DNA from: Dallia pectoralis
Lineage: Eukaryota > Chordata > Actinopteri > Esociformes > Umbridae
Direction: 5' to 3'
DNA: 64,000 bases
Assembly (NCBI GenBank): GCA_029465975.1
Contig: CM055728.1
Span: forward strand, 3,307,908-3,371,907
The first letter of the stretch is position 1. Each line of letters opens with the position of its first letter. The position numbers and the translations under genes were made by a program. Below, one piece after another: positions 23,501 to 35,639 of the stretch. A model generated the notes under the pieces. That model was given only the letters and a program-made list of their open reading frames with translations. It made no database searches and was not told the origin of the DNA.

Positions 23501-26500
23501 ACACTTCTGCCTTTGACGGTTTGATTTTTAAGTCTTTAAACACTTCTCCAGAAAATGGGGAAAAATCTCTACCTCAGGTGCTTTACCGAAGTCCTGAGTG
23601 TCAAACTTCCAATTGAAACACATGACCATCAATGCGACATAAGTATGTAACACTGGGGCCCACACTGACGTCAGGCCAAAGCAACAGCGGAAATGCGGTA
23701 GAACGTCTCTGGTTTCTTTGCAGACCAAACACTGGGACTGCTGTGGTCCTGTAACCTCTGTTTGATTTAAAAAAATGTATACAATGAAGTCAGTCTTAAG
23801 ACCTAGGTCTTATTAACAACAAACCCAGTTGGTAAAGAAAACCTACACATTATATCCGAAAATATAAAAAAAAAACATTTCAAAAGGAGTCACATTGAAC
23901 AATAAAAGGTTAATCGAAACATCTAGCCTTAATTGTTTCTAAAAGCTAATGGGAGACTGTGTGCTTTCAATGTTTACCTTTGTAAGTATCTAAAGGCCAA
24001 GTCAGGCTTTAAAAAATAAAGAATTTTTTAGAATTGCAGGCCTCATTGTCTTTCCCTGACGTTCTCTCCAGCCTCAGTTGGCGTGTTCTGCTGATCCACA
24101 TCAACAAAGGATCCAACTGAGGTTATACATGAAGAAAGTTATTGTGATAAAATCCCAAAGTTTCTCTTAGCACCACCAGCTCTCTATAATAAGACAGCCT
24201 CCCCCGAGGTCTGAGGTTTTAATGACACTACTTTGCTGTGATAAGACAAGTGCTTAAACAATTCTAGCAGAGTTAATGTTTAAAATGCCTAAGCGTAATA
24301 TGCTTAAATAGGAAGTGATTCAAATAGGTCAGTTTGTGTAGTGAAGTAATGTTTGGCATGGTACAGGGTTCTGGGTTACTGGATACCGTGAGCTCCTTTT
24401 AAAGTCATTTTTTGTCCAGGAGTTTGTTCTGTGTCCAGGCGAATGGCCCTAAATGAACTAACTGTATAAAAAAGCTTAGAATCTGATTCCCCTGTACGGA
24501 TAAACTTTAATGTTTAACTAGTGTCCAATTGGGCATTTCCTGTGCTACGGCCAATTAAAAAGCCCTGAACCCTTTGGTCTCAGTCAACACGTGGCGTGTT
24601 CCAGATCATTTGAATAACTTTTATCCGGAAATAGGCTAGTCATGTACACGTTGTTCCAAATCACTTTTCACTGACCACTGACAACCAGTGACCATCACTG
24701 ACCTTACTGCATAATGCCTGCATTAACAAAATACCAATGTAACATTCTAATCTTACTCTGATGTTGTTATTAGTCAGCAACACAGAAACATTGCTGCTCA
24801 CACACCAATTTTTCCTCCCTCCAGTTCTGTACTTACTGAGCACTTGCATTTTTCCCCCTCATCTTCCAGTTCGGTACTTACTGAACCATTGCATCCCCCT
24901 CAACTTCCAGTTCTGTACTTACTGTACACTTGCATTTTTCCCCCTCATCTTCCAGTTCTGTACTTACTGAACACTTGCATTTTTCCCCCTCATCTTCCAG
25001 TTCTGTACTTACTGAACACTTGCATTTTTCCCCCTCATCTTCCAGTTCTGTACTTACTGAACACTTGCATTTTTCCCCCTCATCTTCCAGTTCTGTACTT
25101 ACTGAACCATTGCATTCCCCCCTCATCTTCCAGTTCTGTACTTACTGAACCATTGCATTCCCCCCCCCTCATCTTCCAGTTCTGTACTTACTGAACACTT
25201 TCATTTTTCCCTCCCCCTTTCATTTCGGAAAATTTCTGACCCTCTATAATATCCCACTTCTTTACTGCCTGGCCGTTGTGTAATGTCACTATGTTTGCTC
25301 CTTATATAGTAATAGTATAGTAATAGTATAGTAATAGTATAGTAATAGTATAGTAATAGTATAGTAATAGTATAGTCATAGTATAGTAATGTGTGTGTGT
25401 GTGTGTGTGTGTTCATCACATTTCTGTGTGTATTTCTGGTAAAGGCCTCTTTTGGTCACAGCATGGATCTCTATGCTTTTTTGCTCAACCTTGCTGCTCT
25501 ACACCATTGGCCTCTCTCACTTACTCTGCGCCTCTCTCTTTCTTTATCTCTCTTAATTGATTCTTATCTCACTCTGGCAGAAGTAATCACCTTCAATGCT
25601 TTTCTGGACATGGAAGGCAGTCCCTCAAAATGGACAATTATGTTTTAGCCTTACCCAGAACATCTCAAAACTAGCGGGAAGGATTAATTCTCAGGTGTCT
25701 ACAGTTCATAACAGTCAGTGGATTCATCTGAAACTTGCACTGGAAATGATATTGACTCAATCAACTTATTTGTGGTCTCTAAATAATTTATTAGCGAGAT
25801 GATAAAAATATGCTTACGTAAAATGACATAGATAGGCACATTTATTCTGTTAAATTGTATGGTTATTGCTATATAGTTTTTGCTGTGTTTGCCATGTTCA
25901 GTGCATTTGTTTAAGTTGATTGTTTTTGAATTTCAGTCTCTGGTGGGAAAGTTTTTTTCACAACATCTCTTGAGAGGCCTTAGCTCTCATGAATATTCAA
26001 ATATCTAACATAGACAAGGGAGACAAAAACGTCCTCGGTTATCCGTGCCAAATTTGATTGATTCAGGGAAGCTGTTGCATAACTCCTCATTAATTTTACC
26101 CTCGCTTAATGGATTTAAATTACAAAGGATGTCACAGCGTCTCTCTCCATCTCTCCTTTTCTCCAGGGTGGGGCCATCTCCATACTGGCGGCGTGTGAAC
26201 GACCCAACGATTTTGCCGGTGTGGTTCTAATTGCTCCCATGGTCAGAATGAATCCAGAGTCTGCCACACCCTTCAAGGTGGGTTTCAACCATAGAAATAG
26301 GATTTACTGCCTGTCCATCCATTACCTACAACAACAATGTTGTTTCACCTTCACCCAATTCACTCATAATTACCCATGCCATGAATCAGTCCTCTAAACT
26401 ATTAATTCTTTAAATGTCGCTTAAATCTTTGTGGATGTTCTCTCTCTGTATTCAGGTGTTCCTGGCTAGATTGGCCAACCAGATTGCTCCAGGTCTCTCT

Positions 26501-28788
26501 ATGGGTCCCATTAAGTCAAAATGGATTTCACGAGACCAAAAGCAGGTTAGTCTGGTCTGTAAAATGTCTGTGTGCACTTTGTTTGGATTGTTTAGTAAAC
26601 AAATTATTATAGGGCTGTACCCAAACAAAACAGTCATACCACAGAGAATCAATATTTAAAAATATGGATTAAAGACAATTAAAGACCGCCTCCTCTGAGA
26701 TTATATCCAACACCGAAAGGACCGGGTCATCAAACCCGCCATGAGATTTGTGGTTGACAAGATATAATATTTACAGTACGTCAGAGATGAGGGAGAATCT
26801 AAAAGCAATTGTGTCAGACGTAATAAATCCAATGATCTTAAAAATACATAATGCATGCTTTATTGTCCCGCACGCCTGACAAACTGCTTAGTATTTTCCT
26901 AAATGACATACCTATTTTAAATTGTCAACCCAAAAATGGTGTGTGTGCTACTTCTTACAGTACACCAGTAATTTGTTAACTCACGTCAAAAGGTTTAGAG
27001 CTTGCAACAATATTTTTTGTCACGTCACACCGTAAATCTGAAATGTTTTATATCCAATGGTGTTAAAATACAGTAGTAACCGCCCAGCACATCAGTGGTG
27101 CCCAGGTCCCCGCCATCAAAGACACCCAGCACAGGCACTGTTTGCAGAGAGTGCGTGGCATTAACAAGGACCCCTCAACCTCGAGCCATAAACGATTTGC
27201 CCCCCTGCCATCAGGCAAGCGTTACATATCCCTATTCACCCGCACCAGCAGGCTTAAGAACAGTTTCTTCCCATCTGCTGTTAGCCTGATGAACTCTGAA
27301 TCCCTCCAGTAAACCTTGCCTACACATACTTATCCATGTCAACTGCACATCCTTACATTGTACTCCATCTCATTTGACTCAAACATTGGCACTGCCAATG
27401 TATGTCATTCTGCCCTGCATATCATTTTTGCAGTTCTTGTTTTGCCCTTCTGGTTGGATGCAAACTGCATTTTGTTATACTGTACTTGTACTGTTTGATG
27501 ACAATACAAGGTAATCAAGTTTTATGCAAGTACATGGTAGCTCAACCCAAACTGAGGCAGACAGACAGATTATACCCAAATGATTTTCATTCCATTTTCC
27601 CCAAGATGCAATGTATTAATCTTGCAGGAATTAATCAGAACGGCGTTTCAAGCAGAATGGCTTTTTTATTTACAAATGCTCCATTACACCAGTCTGGGCT
27701 AACCACCAGTTTAATAATTCAAAACAGACAATGTTATTGATTGGACAAAGCGAGGGACCAATAACCTTTGAGGTATGCTTGTGTTGGCCTATGATCTGGT
27801 ATTTTAACACCACTCCTCAATAGACTTGACTAAGATCCAAGTTTAGGTATTTGTCACGTCAATCATTTCTATGACTACACCCATGGACAGAGACAACAAT
27901 GGGTGTCATATGATCATGCCTCCAACTCCACAACCTGTTCTGTTTGAGGGAAGCAAGGCACTAAAACAAAGAAAGGTGCAGTTATATATTCTTTCACTAT
28001 TCAAAGCTTCGGTGATGGTGAGTGCTAGATTAACAATAATGAAATAATGCAATCAGGCCATATCTTAGTATTTGCATCACCGGTCGACAGTGAGAAAAGC
28101 CAAGAGCACCGTCGGTCACGATTTGTGTTAAGGGGATCGCTCTCTTCCTTTATCCTGCAGGTTGAAGCGTACGATGCTGACAAGTTAAACTACCACGACG
28201 GAATGCGGGTCTCGTTCGCCACACAGCTGCTTGGTGCGTCAGAGAGGGTCGAGAGACAGCTCCCAGCCATCACCTGGCCCTTCCTGGTTCTCCATGGCGA
28301 CGCGGACAAGCTCTGTGACATTGCAGGGTCACAGATGATGTTTGATCAGGCCCCGAGCAAAGACAAGAAGCTCAAGGTGGGACCTACACAGTACCGGATA
28401 CCAATATAACTATTTTAACTGATGTAAAAGGCTCAGATACTACATAATATTAACTGATGGACCAGTCAACATTTTCATATCTGCTCTTGAACTAATTTTT
28501 TGCTCGTCTCTATTTTTCTCTGTTTGTTTACCAACGCCAGACTGTTCCAAGTCCACATATTGTATTATCATCACTTGTCACTAGAGTGATGGTATAAGAT
28601 ACAGAGGTAAACTAATAGCATGTGTGTATCTGTGTGTGTGTGTATATGCTGCATTTGTCTCTCAGGTGTATGACGGAGCGTACCATGCCCTGCACCATGA
28701 ACTGCTTGAGACAAAGGGGTCTGTACTGAAGGAACTCACCAGCTGGATCTCTGAACGTCTCCCGACGCCTCCTTCACAGAGCTCCTAG
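18771..28788 (+). CDS. mgll: monoglyceride lipase (mgll-like), complete, seven coding exons
   Basis: A serine hydrolase that cleaves monoacylglycerols, including 2-arachidonoylglycerol, at membranes. Exons: 18771-19027, 22047-22153, 23236-23372, 26167-26277, 26456-26545, 28161-28376, 28666-28788. All boundaries are AG/GT and the frame closes (346 codons plus stop). Motifs: HGAGEHSG (oxyanion region), GHSMGG nucleophile elbow split between exons 3 and 4, HGDADKLCD with the acidic residue, and YHALHHE with the histidine. Counted from the internal Met at 18903, the catalytic residues fall at Ser122, Asp239 and His269, exactly the human numbering, and the protein is 302 residues (human 303). The upstream in-frame ATG adds 44 residues with a hydrophobic segment. 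Human Cys201 and Cys208 positions are Tyr and Ser here; Cys242 is kept. Strong call for the family; orthologue versus paralogue is open. Confidence 0.93.
18903..18905 (+). promoter_or_regulatory. alternative translation start of mgll-like (canonical length)
   Basis: This in-frame ATG starts MPEPEAALRTPQGVPY, which lines up with the human start MPEESSPRRTPQSIPY. Using it gives the usual protein length and catalytic numbering. The upstream ATGs at 18771 (weak context, T at -3) and 18792 (A at -3) would add a hydrophobic leader. Confidence 0.7.
19028..22046 (+). other. mgll-like intron 1
   Basis: About 3.0 kb of intron. It contains a pure CT microsatellite at about 20463-20517 (roughly 27 repeats) running into CACTCACACACA. 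A run of TAGTAT-like words lies at 20050-20130. I see no coding potential or recognisable element in the rest; 21530-21840 is richer in mixed sequence but unidentified. Confidence 0.6.
20463..20530. repeat. CT microsatellite, with CA tail
   Basis: About 27 uninterrupted CT dinucleotides followed by CACTCACACACA. Simple-sequence repeat in mgll-like intron 1. Confidence 0.95.
22154..23235 (+). other. mgll-like intron 2
   Basis: Intron with a purine-rich GAGAGG/GGGGGCG tract at about 22790-22915. No gene or mobile element recognised. Confidence 0.55.
24830..25205 (+). repeat. 45-bp tandem array with acceptor-like units in mgll-like intron 3
   Basis: About eight copies of a 45-base unit: TTCTGTACTTACTGAACACT then TGCATTTTTCCCCCTCATCT then TCCAG. 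Copies begin near 24866, 24911, 24956, 25001, 25046 and onward, with length changes in the poly-C part of the last copies. Each unit holds a branch-site-like TACTTACTGAA followed by a pyrimidine run and AG, resembling a 3' splice site. Open frames across it are artefacts of the period. Confidence 0.92.
25305..25412. repeat. 11-bp AGTAATAGTAT array plus GT microsatellite
   Basis: Seven or eight copies of AGTAATAGTAT (one with TCATAG) are followed directly by a run of GT dinucleotides. Simple-sequence DNA in mgll-like intron 3. Confidence 0.9.
27080..27510 (+). mobile_element. LINE 3' fragment (CR1/L2/Rex-like) in mgll-like intron 5
   Basis: One frame reads RTSRLKNSFFPSAVSLMNSE just before a stop near 27312, preceded by FAPLPSGKRYISLFTR. 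This is the typical C-terminal end of a fish non-LTR retrotransposon ORF2. The following AT-rich sequence to about 27510 would be its 3' tail. The reverse transcriptase core is absent, so this is a 5'-truncated copy in the sense direction of the host gene. The rest of intron 5 (26546-27079 and 27511-28160) holds nothing recognised. Confidence 0.7.
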
Positions 28789-31110
28789 TCTCCTACTCCT
28801 CCTCCTCCACACACACCACCAACCTTGCCCTTTGCGCTGTATTATCACTGTATGAACCTTAAAACCTCTAACATCTGTAACCACAGCTGACACTCTAATG
28901 CTAAACAACCAGTCTGTACGTCTGACTATACACCGAACCCCTGAACATTATCCCTGTGTCTTTGTCCGTGAGACGTTGCAGGGAGAAGAGTAAGGCCCAC
29001 TTTATCTGAAGGTCAACGCGTCCATGACCTTTGATCCATGACCATTAGGGATGTGCTGATTTCCTTGACACTACATTAAGCACCCCAGATGCCAGGCGAC
29101 ATTGACCAGTAAATATATCAGCCATGTCTCCTTGTCCTGACTTCAAACAGAACCCTGCTAAGGACAGGACAACAGCAATTAAATAAGGGATTCCTTGTCT
29201 CCTCCCATGTGTCCTCAAGTCCGACAGAAACGTGTTGAATTCCCGGGAGGCTGCGTTGTTTCCTTTTCTGGGTTGCCGTGGAGACAAGTGGTCTTTGTTC
29301 TCTCTTGATTTCTGAGATACTCGTTTAATAGAGTCTAACATTTTTTTTAATTGCCTCTGACTGCCAGACTACTGCCCCCTGTGGTAATATATTAAAATGG
29401 CAGGGTTTAGCTGGCTCCAGCTCAAGACTGAGAACGCAATTTAAAAGAGGTTATGTCCATAGATGCACTGCAACTAAACCAGGCGTGCTGTGAACCATTA
29501 TACAGTCGATAGTGTATAAATAGATAAGAAATGGCATATCGTTGCTGAAGTTCCCTCTGTATTTTAAATTATAACAGGCCCTAATGCGTCACATTGTTTT
29601 CCCAAAGTCTTCGCATGGCTACAGTTTAGTTTATACCTGCATATGTGTCAATGTGAGATGTTCACATTGTATCCCATGTATTTCTAAAGTGGGTCTTTTT
29701 TAAGCGAGAGACTGTTAAATTAATTGGCCAATCACTTTGGGCATTTACAGAAAATTTTATTTGCAAGAAAATCTGTGAATCGACAACTGTTTTTAAAACA
29801 GTTCAGTTACTTTACTTTATGTGGGTTTGGCGTCTTTGAATTGGGAAGAATTTGTGTGAACCCAATGGCCAGTTTTTTTCATTATACACTTTTACAAATA
29901 ATATGCTAGTTTATTTTCCAAACATTGTTCTTATCAATAAATATAAAAGGTCAGATTGCTCATAAAGAATGGAATATATAAAAGATAGTATAGAATACGG
30001 AAGACATAAAAAATCAGTAGTCTCTATCTATGTACACTTTTATATTTATATTGTGTACTGTATTGGTATATGCATTGTATTGGTGTTTTAAAAGGTATGC
30101 ATGTCAAATTAAACATAGTAAGATTTTTATGAAATTACTAAGTTAACTCATTTTTTATTGTGCATTCAGGAATAATACCTGGAAACAAAAATGTATGTAC
30201 AGGACAGATAAGAAATCTGCATTAATAAACTGCATGGCCCTTTCTACAAACATGTTGCTAATATTTTTGCACCAGAGAGTGAAAACATTGTGAGAACAGT
30301 CTTATATTGTTACAAGTGCATTCTTGTTTCTACCCAAAAAATATGAATGTTGCAATTCTTAAGATTCTCAATTGAGAGACATGACAATGACTCATGGCCT
30401 GTTTTTGTAAGAAAATAGCCTTGAAACCTAATATGATCAAGAATGTACTTGAACAAACCACATTTCTACAAAAAAGTTGAGTTTATTTTAGTATATGATT
30501 TGTGTTGCTTCGTGCCTTATTTCAATGACCTCTTTGGAAAATAACCGTGGCTTTTTGGTCCTTTAAAGACATTGCTATAAGGTTTAGACTTTGTTCTCAT
30601 TTCACTCATGAGAATCGTCCAAGCCTCACTGCAGCCAGTACAGACGGGCCAATCAGATGAGTTGTTGAATCACCACTTATAGTAGGTATTCTATACGGAC
30701 TTGTTATTACATCATTTTATTTTTTAAAAGATGTTCTGCAGCAATACAATACATCAAATAAGTAAATACTTTTAAATAGTTGATTTGCATTTGATTGAGA
30801 ACCAATGTCATAGTCCCAAAAGGACAAACTACACAATAAATTGTGTACATCTGAAATAGGTTATTTGTCATAAAATGTGTATTTGACCACGGTCTGGTTT
30901 TGTTTACATAAACTATGTTGCAGAGAGATTTATGGAAGATGTTAGGACAATGTTAATTAACTGTTTTGTGTATTCTTTTAACTGAAAGAATGTGGTAACA
31001 CAAATTGTATATAATGGATGATATATTGAAATGACTATGAAAGAAGAAACATACTACACTAGTTAAATTGTATTATAACAATGTTCCAAATAAACTTTGT
31101 TAAATCTTGC
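28789..31110 (+). other. putative long 3' UTR of mgll-like gene
   Basis: After the stop at 28786-28788 there are about 2.3 kb without coding potential and without recognisable transposons, increasingly AT-rich. Candidate polyadenylation signals AATAAA occur at about 29936 and at 31089-31094; the latter is followed by T-rich DNA. Mammalian MGLL also has a multi-kilobase 3' UTR, so the length is plausible. The exact end is inferred, not seen. Confidence 0.45.
31089..31094 (+). terminator. candidate distal polyadenylation signal of mgll-like
   Basis: AATAAA in TTCCAAATAAACTTTGTT, followed by a T-rich stretch. Only the hexamer and its context are seen. Confidence 0.35.
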
Positions 31111-32555
31111 TTTGACCCTAAATCCTTTTTGTAACAATATGTTGGCTGGGATCGCAAAAATAATCCAGGCATCAACAAGTACCTTGTAATTGTTGAGTTA
31201 AAAAACGAGATATTAATAACTTAATATCCAAATTGAGTAAACTGAAGGCCCCAATAGGTATGGTGTGACATTGGCCAGTTGAGGGCGATATACTGCCACA
31301 TTCATGTTTGATAATCCTTAATTATAGCTAAATAGAAGAAAAAACTCACCAAGGTACAATTTGTTATTATTTCTTCGACATTTTTAACTATTCTGTTTAT
31401 CTTTCAGAATCAAAGCAGGTCACAGAGCTATAAATATATATAGGCTAGTACTAAGCGGCTCTAACATTATTGCAAAATGCAGGATGACTAGCTCACTCTA
31501 CATAGCTACTCAGGTGGCTGGGCCACCCGTTAATGAAATTACAAATCTAAAGACCATTTTTCTTAAAACAAAATAATAAAAAACAGTTAAAGTTGTGATG
31601 AGAGTTAGAGAAGTGTTGATACCAGAGCTGTAGTACTCGAGACCGGTCTCGGTCTCGAGACCGGTCTCGGGACCACTTTTTTAAGGTCTCGGTCTCGTCT
31701 CGGTCTCGGTTACATTTGGACTCGGTCTCGACTCGGTCTCGGACAGTAAGGACTCGTAAATTCTTCCGAGACCAGCCGAGACCAGCGTAGAAATTATCGC
31801 CCACATTTTTTTCTAGAAAAATATTTAAGTATGACATGTAGAGGCTGTATTTCCATTGGCTGTATTTCGTCCAGAGTCAGACTGTTTTTTTCTGATGTGG
31901 CTTATCCCGCCAATGGCTATCTACTTTTGAAGAAAAGCCCACCCCCAGCGTCGCTAGAGCGTGCACCCATTCACGTAAATACTTCAATCTTAAACATATG
32001 CTCGATCATGTCTGCACAATCAGCCAATATATTCGTTTTGCCTATATTCAGCACAGTGAGCACAAATAAATAATTTGTCCGAAAACACACAGCGGTTAGT
32101 AATTAAAATACATATATAATGTTGAAAAGCTACAGCCGACGTCCTTCCATGACTTTTCCTAAATACGTGCATTTTACCTTGTCCCGTTTTCAGAATTGCA
32201 AAATCACAAACCGAACAATATATAAAACTACTATTTACATGTTTTTTGATACCTAAACTGCCCTCCTGTCGCCAAAATCCCACGCTGCTGGGCGTTGGTA
32301 CCCTAATTGCGGTACCCAGACACCGATCACACTTCACTGAGCCTATGATCCCAGCAAACACGTTACGTAACCACGACCAACCGTGACGTCATGGATTGGT
32401 CATGTCGTGACGTAACCTTCTCAAGAGGTTGTGGCAACGTAATCTGAAGGTAATATAATGACCATGGCATCTGGTCATTTCCTAACCTTCCTACGACATT
32501 GTGGCAACGTAATCTATAGACCAGCTATGTTACTTACATCACCAAATAATTTCAT

Positions 32556-33131
32556 CTATTTGTATAGCCAAAAACAAATGTGTTTAGTATTATATAGTTG
32601 GTGAAAGATCCACAGCAAACCCTGTTCACACTTACTGCATGTTTGGGCCACATATATACACACTATACACATGTTTTCTTTTAAATACACAAACATGAAT
32701 GACAAATTATTTATTGCAGAACAGAAATATGATTTAAATTGGAGCTGATTAATGTGGTTCTGAAATAAATTAGCAATCTGGCCATAGTCAACATACTCCA
32801 ATTCAGATCGGTCTACTGTGACCATATCAGGAAGGTGGGCGGTGATGTGGAGCTTCCAGTAAAAGAGTGTGCATTTACTCTTGCTAGAATTGAGAAGTTG
32901 GAAATGATGGGAAAAATGTTGTCCATCATTAAAGCAGTGTTCAACAAGTGACCGGATAAGAATAGTGTCATTGTCATAAAGGTAAAGGATAAAGTTGAGT
33001 GCTATCTGAATGCTAACTAGTAACCTCCCTAGTCTTGTTTTTACTCTGACCCAAAACTTCCAACACTGATAACTGTTTGGCATACACATTGTGAGTGTGG
33101 AAAGATGTATGACATTTAAAATGTATACCAT
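32556..33131 (-). CDS. unrecognised 191-codon open frame inside the two-gene element
   Basis: The longest non-repeat open frame of the window runs on the minus strand near the left end of the 9.3-kb element. The predicted protein has a middle part rich in His, Ser and Asn and an acidic stretch (VTVDRSELEYVDYGQIANLF). I recognise no family. The DNA is AT-rich, so chance openness is possible, though 191 codons is long for that. It could be an accessory gene of the element, an exon of an antisense gene, or noise. Confidence 0.2.
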   Translation of the reverse strand: MVYILNVIHLSTLTMCMPNSYQCWKFWVRVKTRLGRLLVSIQIALNFILYLYDNDTILIRSLVEHCFNDGQHFSHHFQLLNSSKSKCTLFYWKLHITAHLPDMVTVDRSELEYVDYGQIANLFQNHINQLQFKSYFCSAINNLSFMFVYLKENMCIVCIYVAQTCSKCEQGLLWIFHQLYNTKHICFWLYK

Positions 33132-33394
33132 TTAAAGCAATGTAAATAATGACAATAAATACACTATGCACAAATTGTACGTCTTCTTACCTTTATTAGA
33201 GGTTATATATATATTACTTTAACTGAATTGTGGCTTTGAAATTATAGATTATGTTGCCTGATAAACAGGCAGGCAGTTGGACATAAAGACAGGCAGGCTG
33301 AACAGCTTACTCTTTGTGATGTGGTGGAAAAAGCAAAAGAAAATGCGAGGACTAACAAAGTTGTAATGAAGCATTAAGACCATAGTGTAGAATA

Positions 33395-33600
33395 GAATGA
33401 CACTTTATTAATCCCCGAGGGAAAATTTTTCTGTAACAGCAGCAGAACAAATTAAGTAAATCGACAGTACAATTAATAAATAGCAAATTAGAATAGAATG
33501 TGATGTAATGCATAAGGTTAGGAGTCTATGAGCAGTCCAGAGTGTGGAGGGGAAAAGGGGGGGGTACTCTTCCGTGTGGTGGTGATGGAGGGAGAAAGAG
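33395..33600 (-). mobile_element. LINE 3' tail fragment (Rex1-like), reversed
   Basis: GAATAGAATGACACTTTATT followed by AATCCCCGAGGGAAA is the reverse complement of a tail shared by common fish LINEs, and GAATAGAATG recurs at 33491. The G-rich continuation may belong to the same copy. It is nested inside the 9.3-kb element. Confidence 0.5.
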
Positions 33601-33939
33601 AGAGGGGGGGTCTCTTCCAGGTGGTGGTGATTGAGAGAGAGGGGGGGGGCTCACTGCCGACCAATGCTGAGGTCATCCCCACAGGCAGTGTTATGGAGTC
33701 TGATGGTTATGATGAACAGTCAGTCAAGCTGATCTTGGCTATTGATGGAGCCAATACTCCATCCAATACTCCATCCCTGGCATGGTTCACCCCATAACAC
33801 TCCTCTTTAGTATTGGGGAAATGATGGAATTGAGTTACTGTATCCTCATGTTGGTTGGCTGCTCAGCATGGACCAGTTTAATCCCTGCAACCACTGCAAC
33901 AAAAGTTTGATCTGCAGTGTCCTGCAACAAAAGGGGGGG

Positions 33940-34135
33940 TTGTTAAATGAACTGCAATTAGATAGCGTTTTTATCCAAAGCACATTACAGAGACTGCCTC
34001 ACATTCACCCATTCATTCACACACTGACGACCGCATCTATTATGCAAGGTGACAGCAGGCTCGCCAGGAGCAGCTGTCTTGCTCATGGACAACTCTGGAC
34101 CAACCTTCTGATTGACAAACAATCAACTCAACCCA
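33940..34135. repeat. dispersed teleost repeat fragment, unclassified
   Basis: Words such as TTTTTATCCAAAGCACATTA and GCCTCACATTCACCCATTCA with a downstream AGCAGGCTCGCCAGGAGCAG resemble a widespread fish repeat that I cannot classify. No ends are visible. 34136-35638 is otherwise AT-rich sequence with nothing I recognise except short palindromic GAGCTA/AGCTCGAG words at 34440-34510. Confidence 0.35.
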
Positions 34136-35639
34136 CTAAGCCACTGCCACCCCTTGGTTAAATGCTCCCTCCAACAGGACCAGCTTGTCCATCATTATCT
34201 GAGCCTATGAAGGACAGTGTTCAGGGCCTCGGTGCAGTTGAGCCAGGGGGTGCCCTTCTGTTTACAGTTTGGCTGTATCTGGGATTTTAAATGAATGTTC
34301 ACCAATACATCCTCACTTTAATACAATTTCCCAATTAATATAATCCTAAAACCCTAACACTTCCTGACAACACTTAATAATCGAGCAGCACTACTTTCTA
34401 CATGCAGTGTCAACCCAAATAGTTGTGGATGATAATATTAACTAGCTCGAGTTATATCAAGCTTTTGCACGAGCTATATGCACGAGCTACTATGTATTAG
34501 CTCGAGAGGCCCGCTATTTTCCTGTCAGTTATTCCACATCTTTACTCAGCATAGGACCACCTTTAGTTTTGCAGTAATATAAGTATTAGATTACCTGATT
34601 TTAGCTTTAGTTAGTTATTAGTTACATAGATAGTTTGGTATACGTTAAATACATTTAATAACAAAGCTTTTTCTAGCTACCAACGTCGACTGTAAGTACT
34701 ATAATACTAAACTATATAAGTATATATATTATTATAGCTATAGTAACACAAAACGGATCTATAAATAAAATGTGTACGTTATATATTGTTAGTTCATATG
34801 GTATTGTTGTGTAAATGTGGTATTGTATTGCTTTATCTAAGTTAGCTAATATTAGCTGCTCCTAAGGAGCACTGTTTGGCTAGTTTAAGCTGTTAGCATA
34901 AGCTGTTTAGCATAAGAACATCAGGCTACCAACTTAGCTAACGACCATTCCCGGACTACGAAACCAAGGTAATGTACTGGCTAATTGTATTATCCTTACC
35001 GTCAACTAGGGTTAATCCACCTCATTGTTCCCAATTTCACTGATAAAATTATTTGTCGATTAGAAAGTTAATTTGCTCATACACACAGAATAAAATGTAG
35101 GTTACTGAACATTTTGAAACGAGACTGTGTGCGTCCGTCTGTCACTTCTTCGATTGTTTTTTGGCAGACCGCAACCAGAGCTGAACACCACCACCTACCA
35201 GTCTGGAGTGTTAAGACCGGTCACAGTTACGACCGTATGTCCCAATATCAGCCCTACCAACACAAGTCCTTATTTTTAAAATATAACAATAAATCTTGTG
35301 AAAATACAATATGTTTTCTTGTGGCGCCTGATACTCACATCCATTATATTTTTCCATTGCAGCTTTTACAGAAGGCCCAGGTTGTATTTCAAGTAAGTGT
35401 GTATTTAAAATAAGTATTCCGTACATGTTATTTCTTTTTTAATAAATTATTGGGTTTTAATTGAGCAGGAACACCTCAGGTCATGTTTTACAATTGGGCC
35501 ATGCTTTGATCTCGCACAACACAATTTCACAAACTATTAATTTTTACAAGAAAATGCAACTAAATAACATTGGTTGTCAGGTGCATATTCAAAGTTTCAA
35601 CGGTTAATCTCAGTTTAACCTAATTTCATTTGTCCTAGA

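Larger units (their letters stand above)
23373..26166 (+). other. mgll-like intron 3
   Basis: The intron interrupts the nucleophile elbow between GHSM and GG. It carries the 45-bp array (about 24830-25200), the AGTAATAGTAT array (about 25305-25388) and a GT microsatellite (25389-25412). The stretches 23373-24829 and 25413-26166 hold nothing recognisable apart from the pyrimidine-rich acceptor TCTCCAG at 26160-26166. Confidence 0.6.

Noticed and set aside
24844..25194. Open frames of 72-116 codons with SSSSSVLTEHLH-type repeats
   Set aside because: Artefacts of the 45-bp intronic array, also divisible by three.
33528..33797. 89-codon Gly/Glu/Val-rich frame
   Set aside because: G-rich low-complexity DNA next to a LINE tail; no domain.
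35114..35413. 99-codon frame upstream of the transposase gene
   Set aside because: It does not join in phase to the acceptor at 35638 and resembles nothing known.
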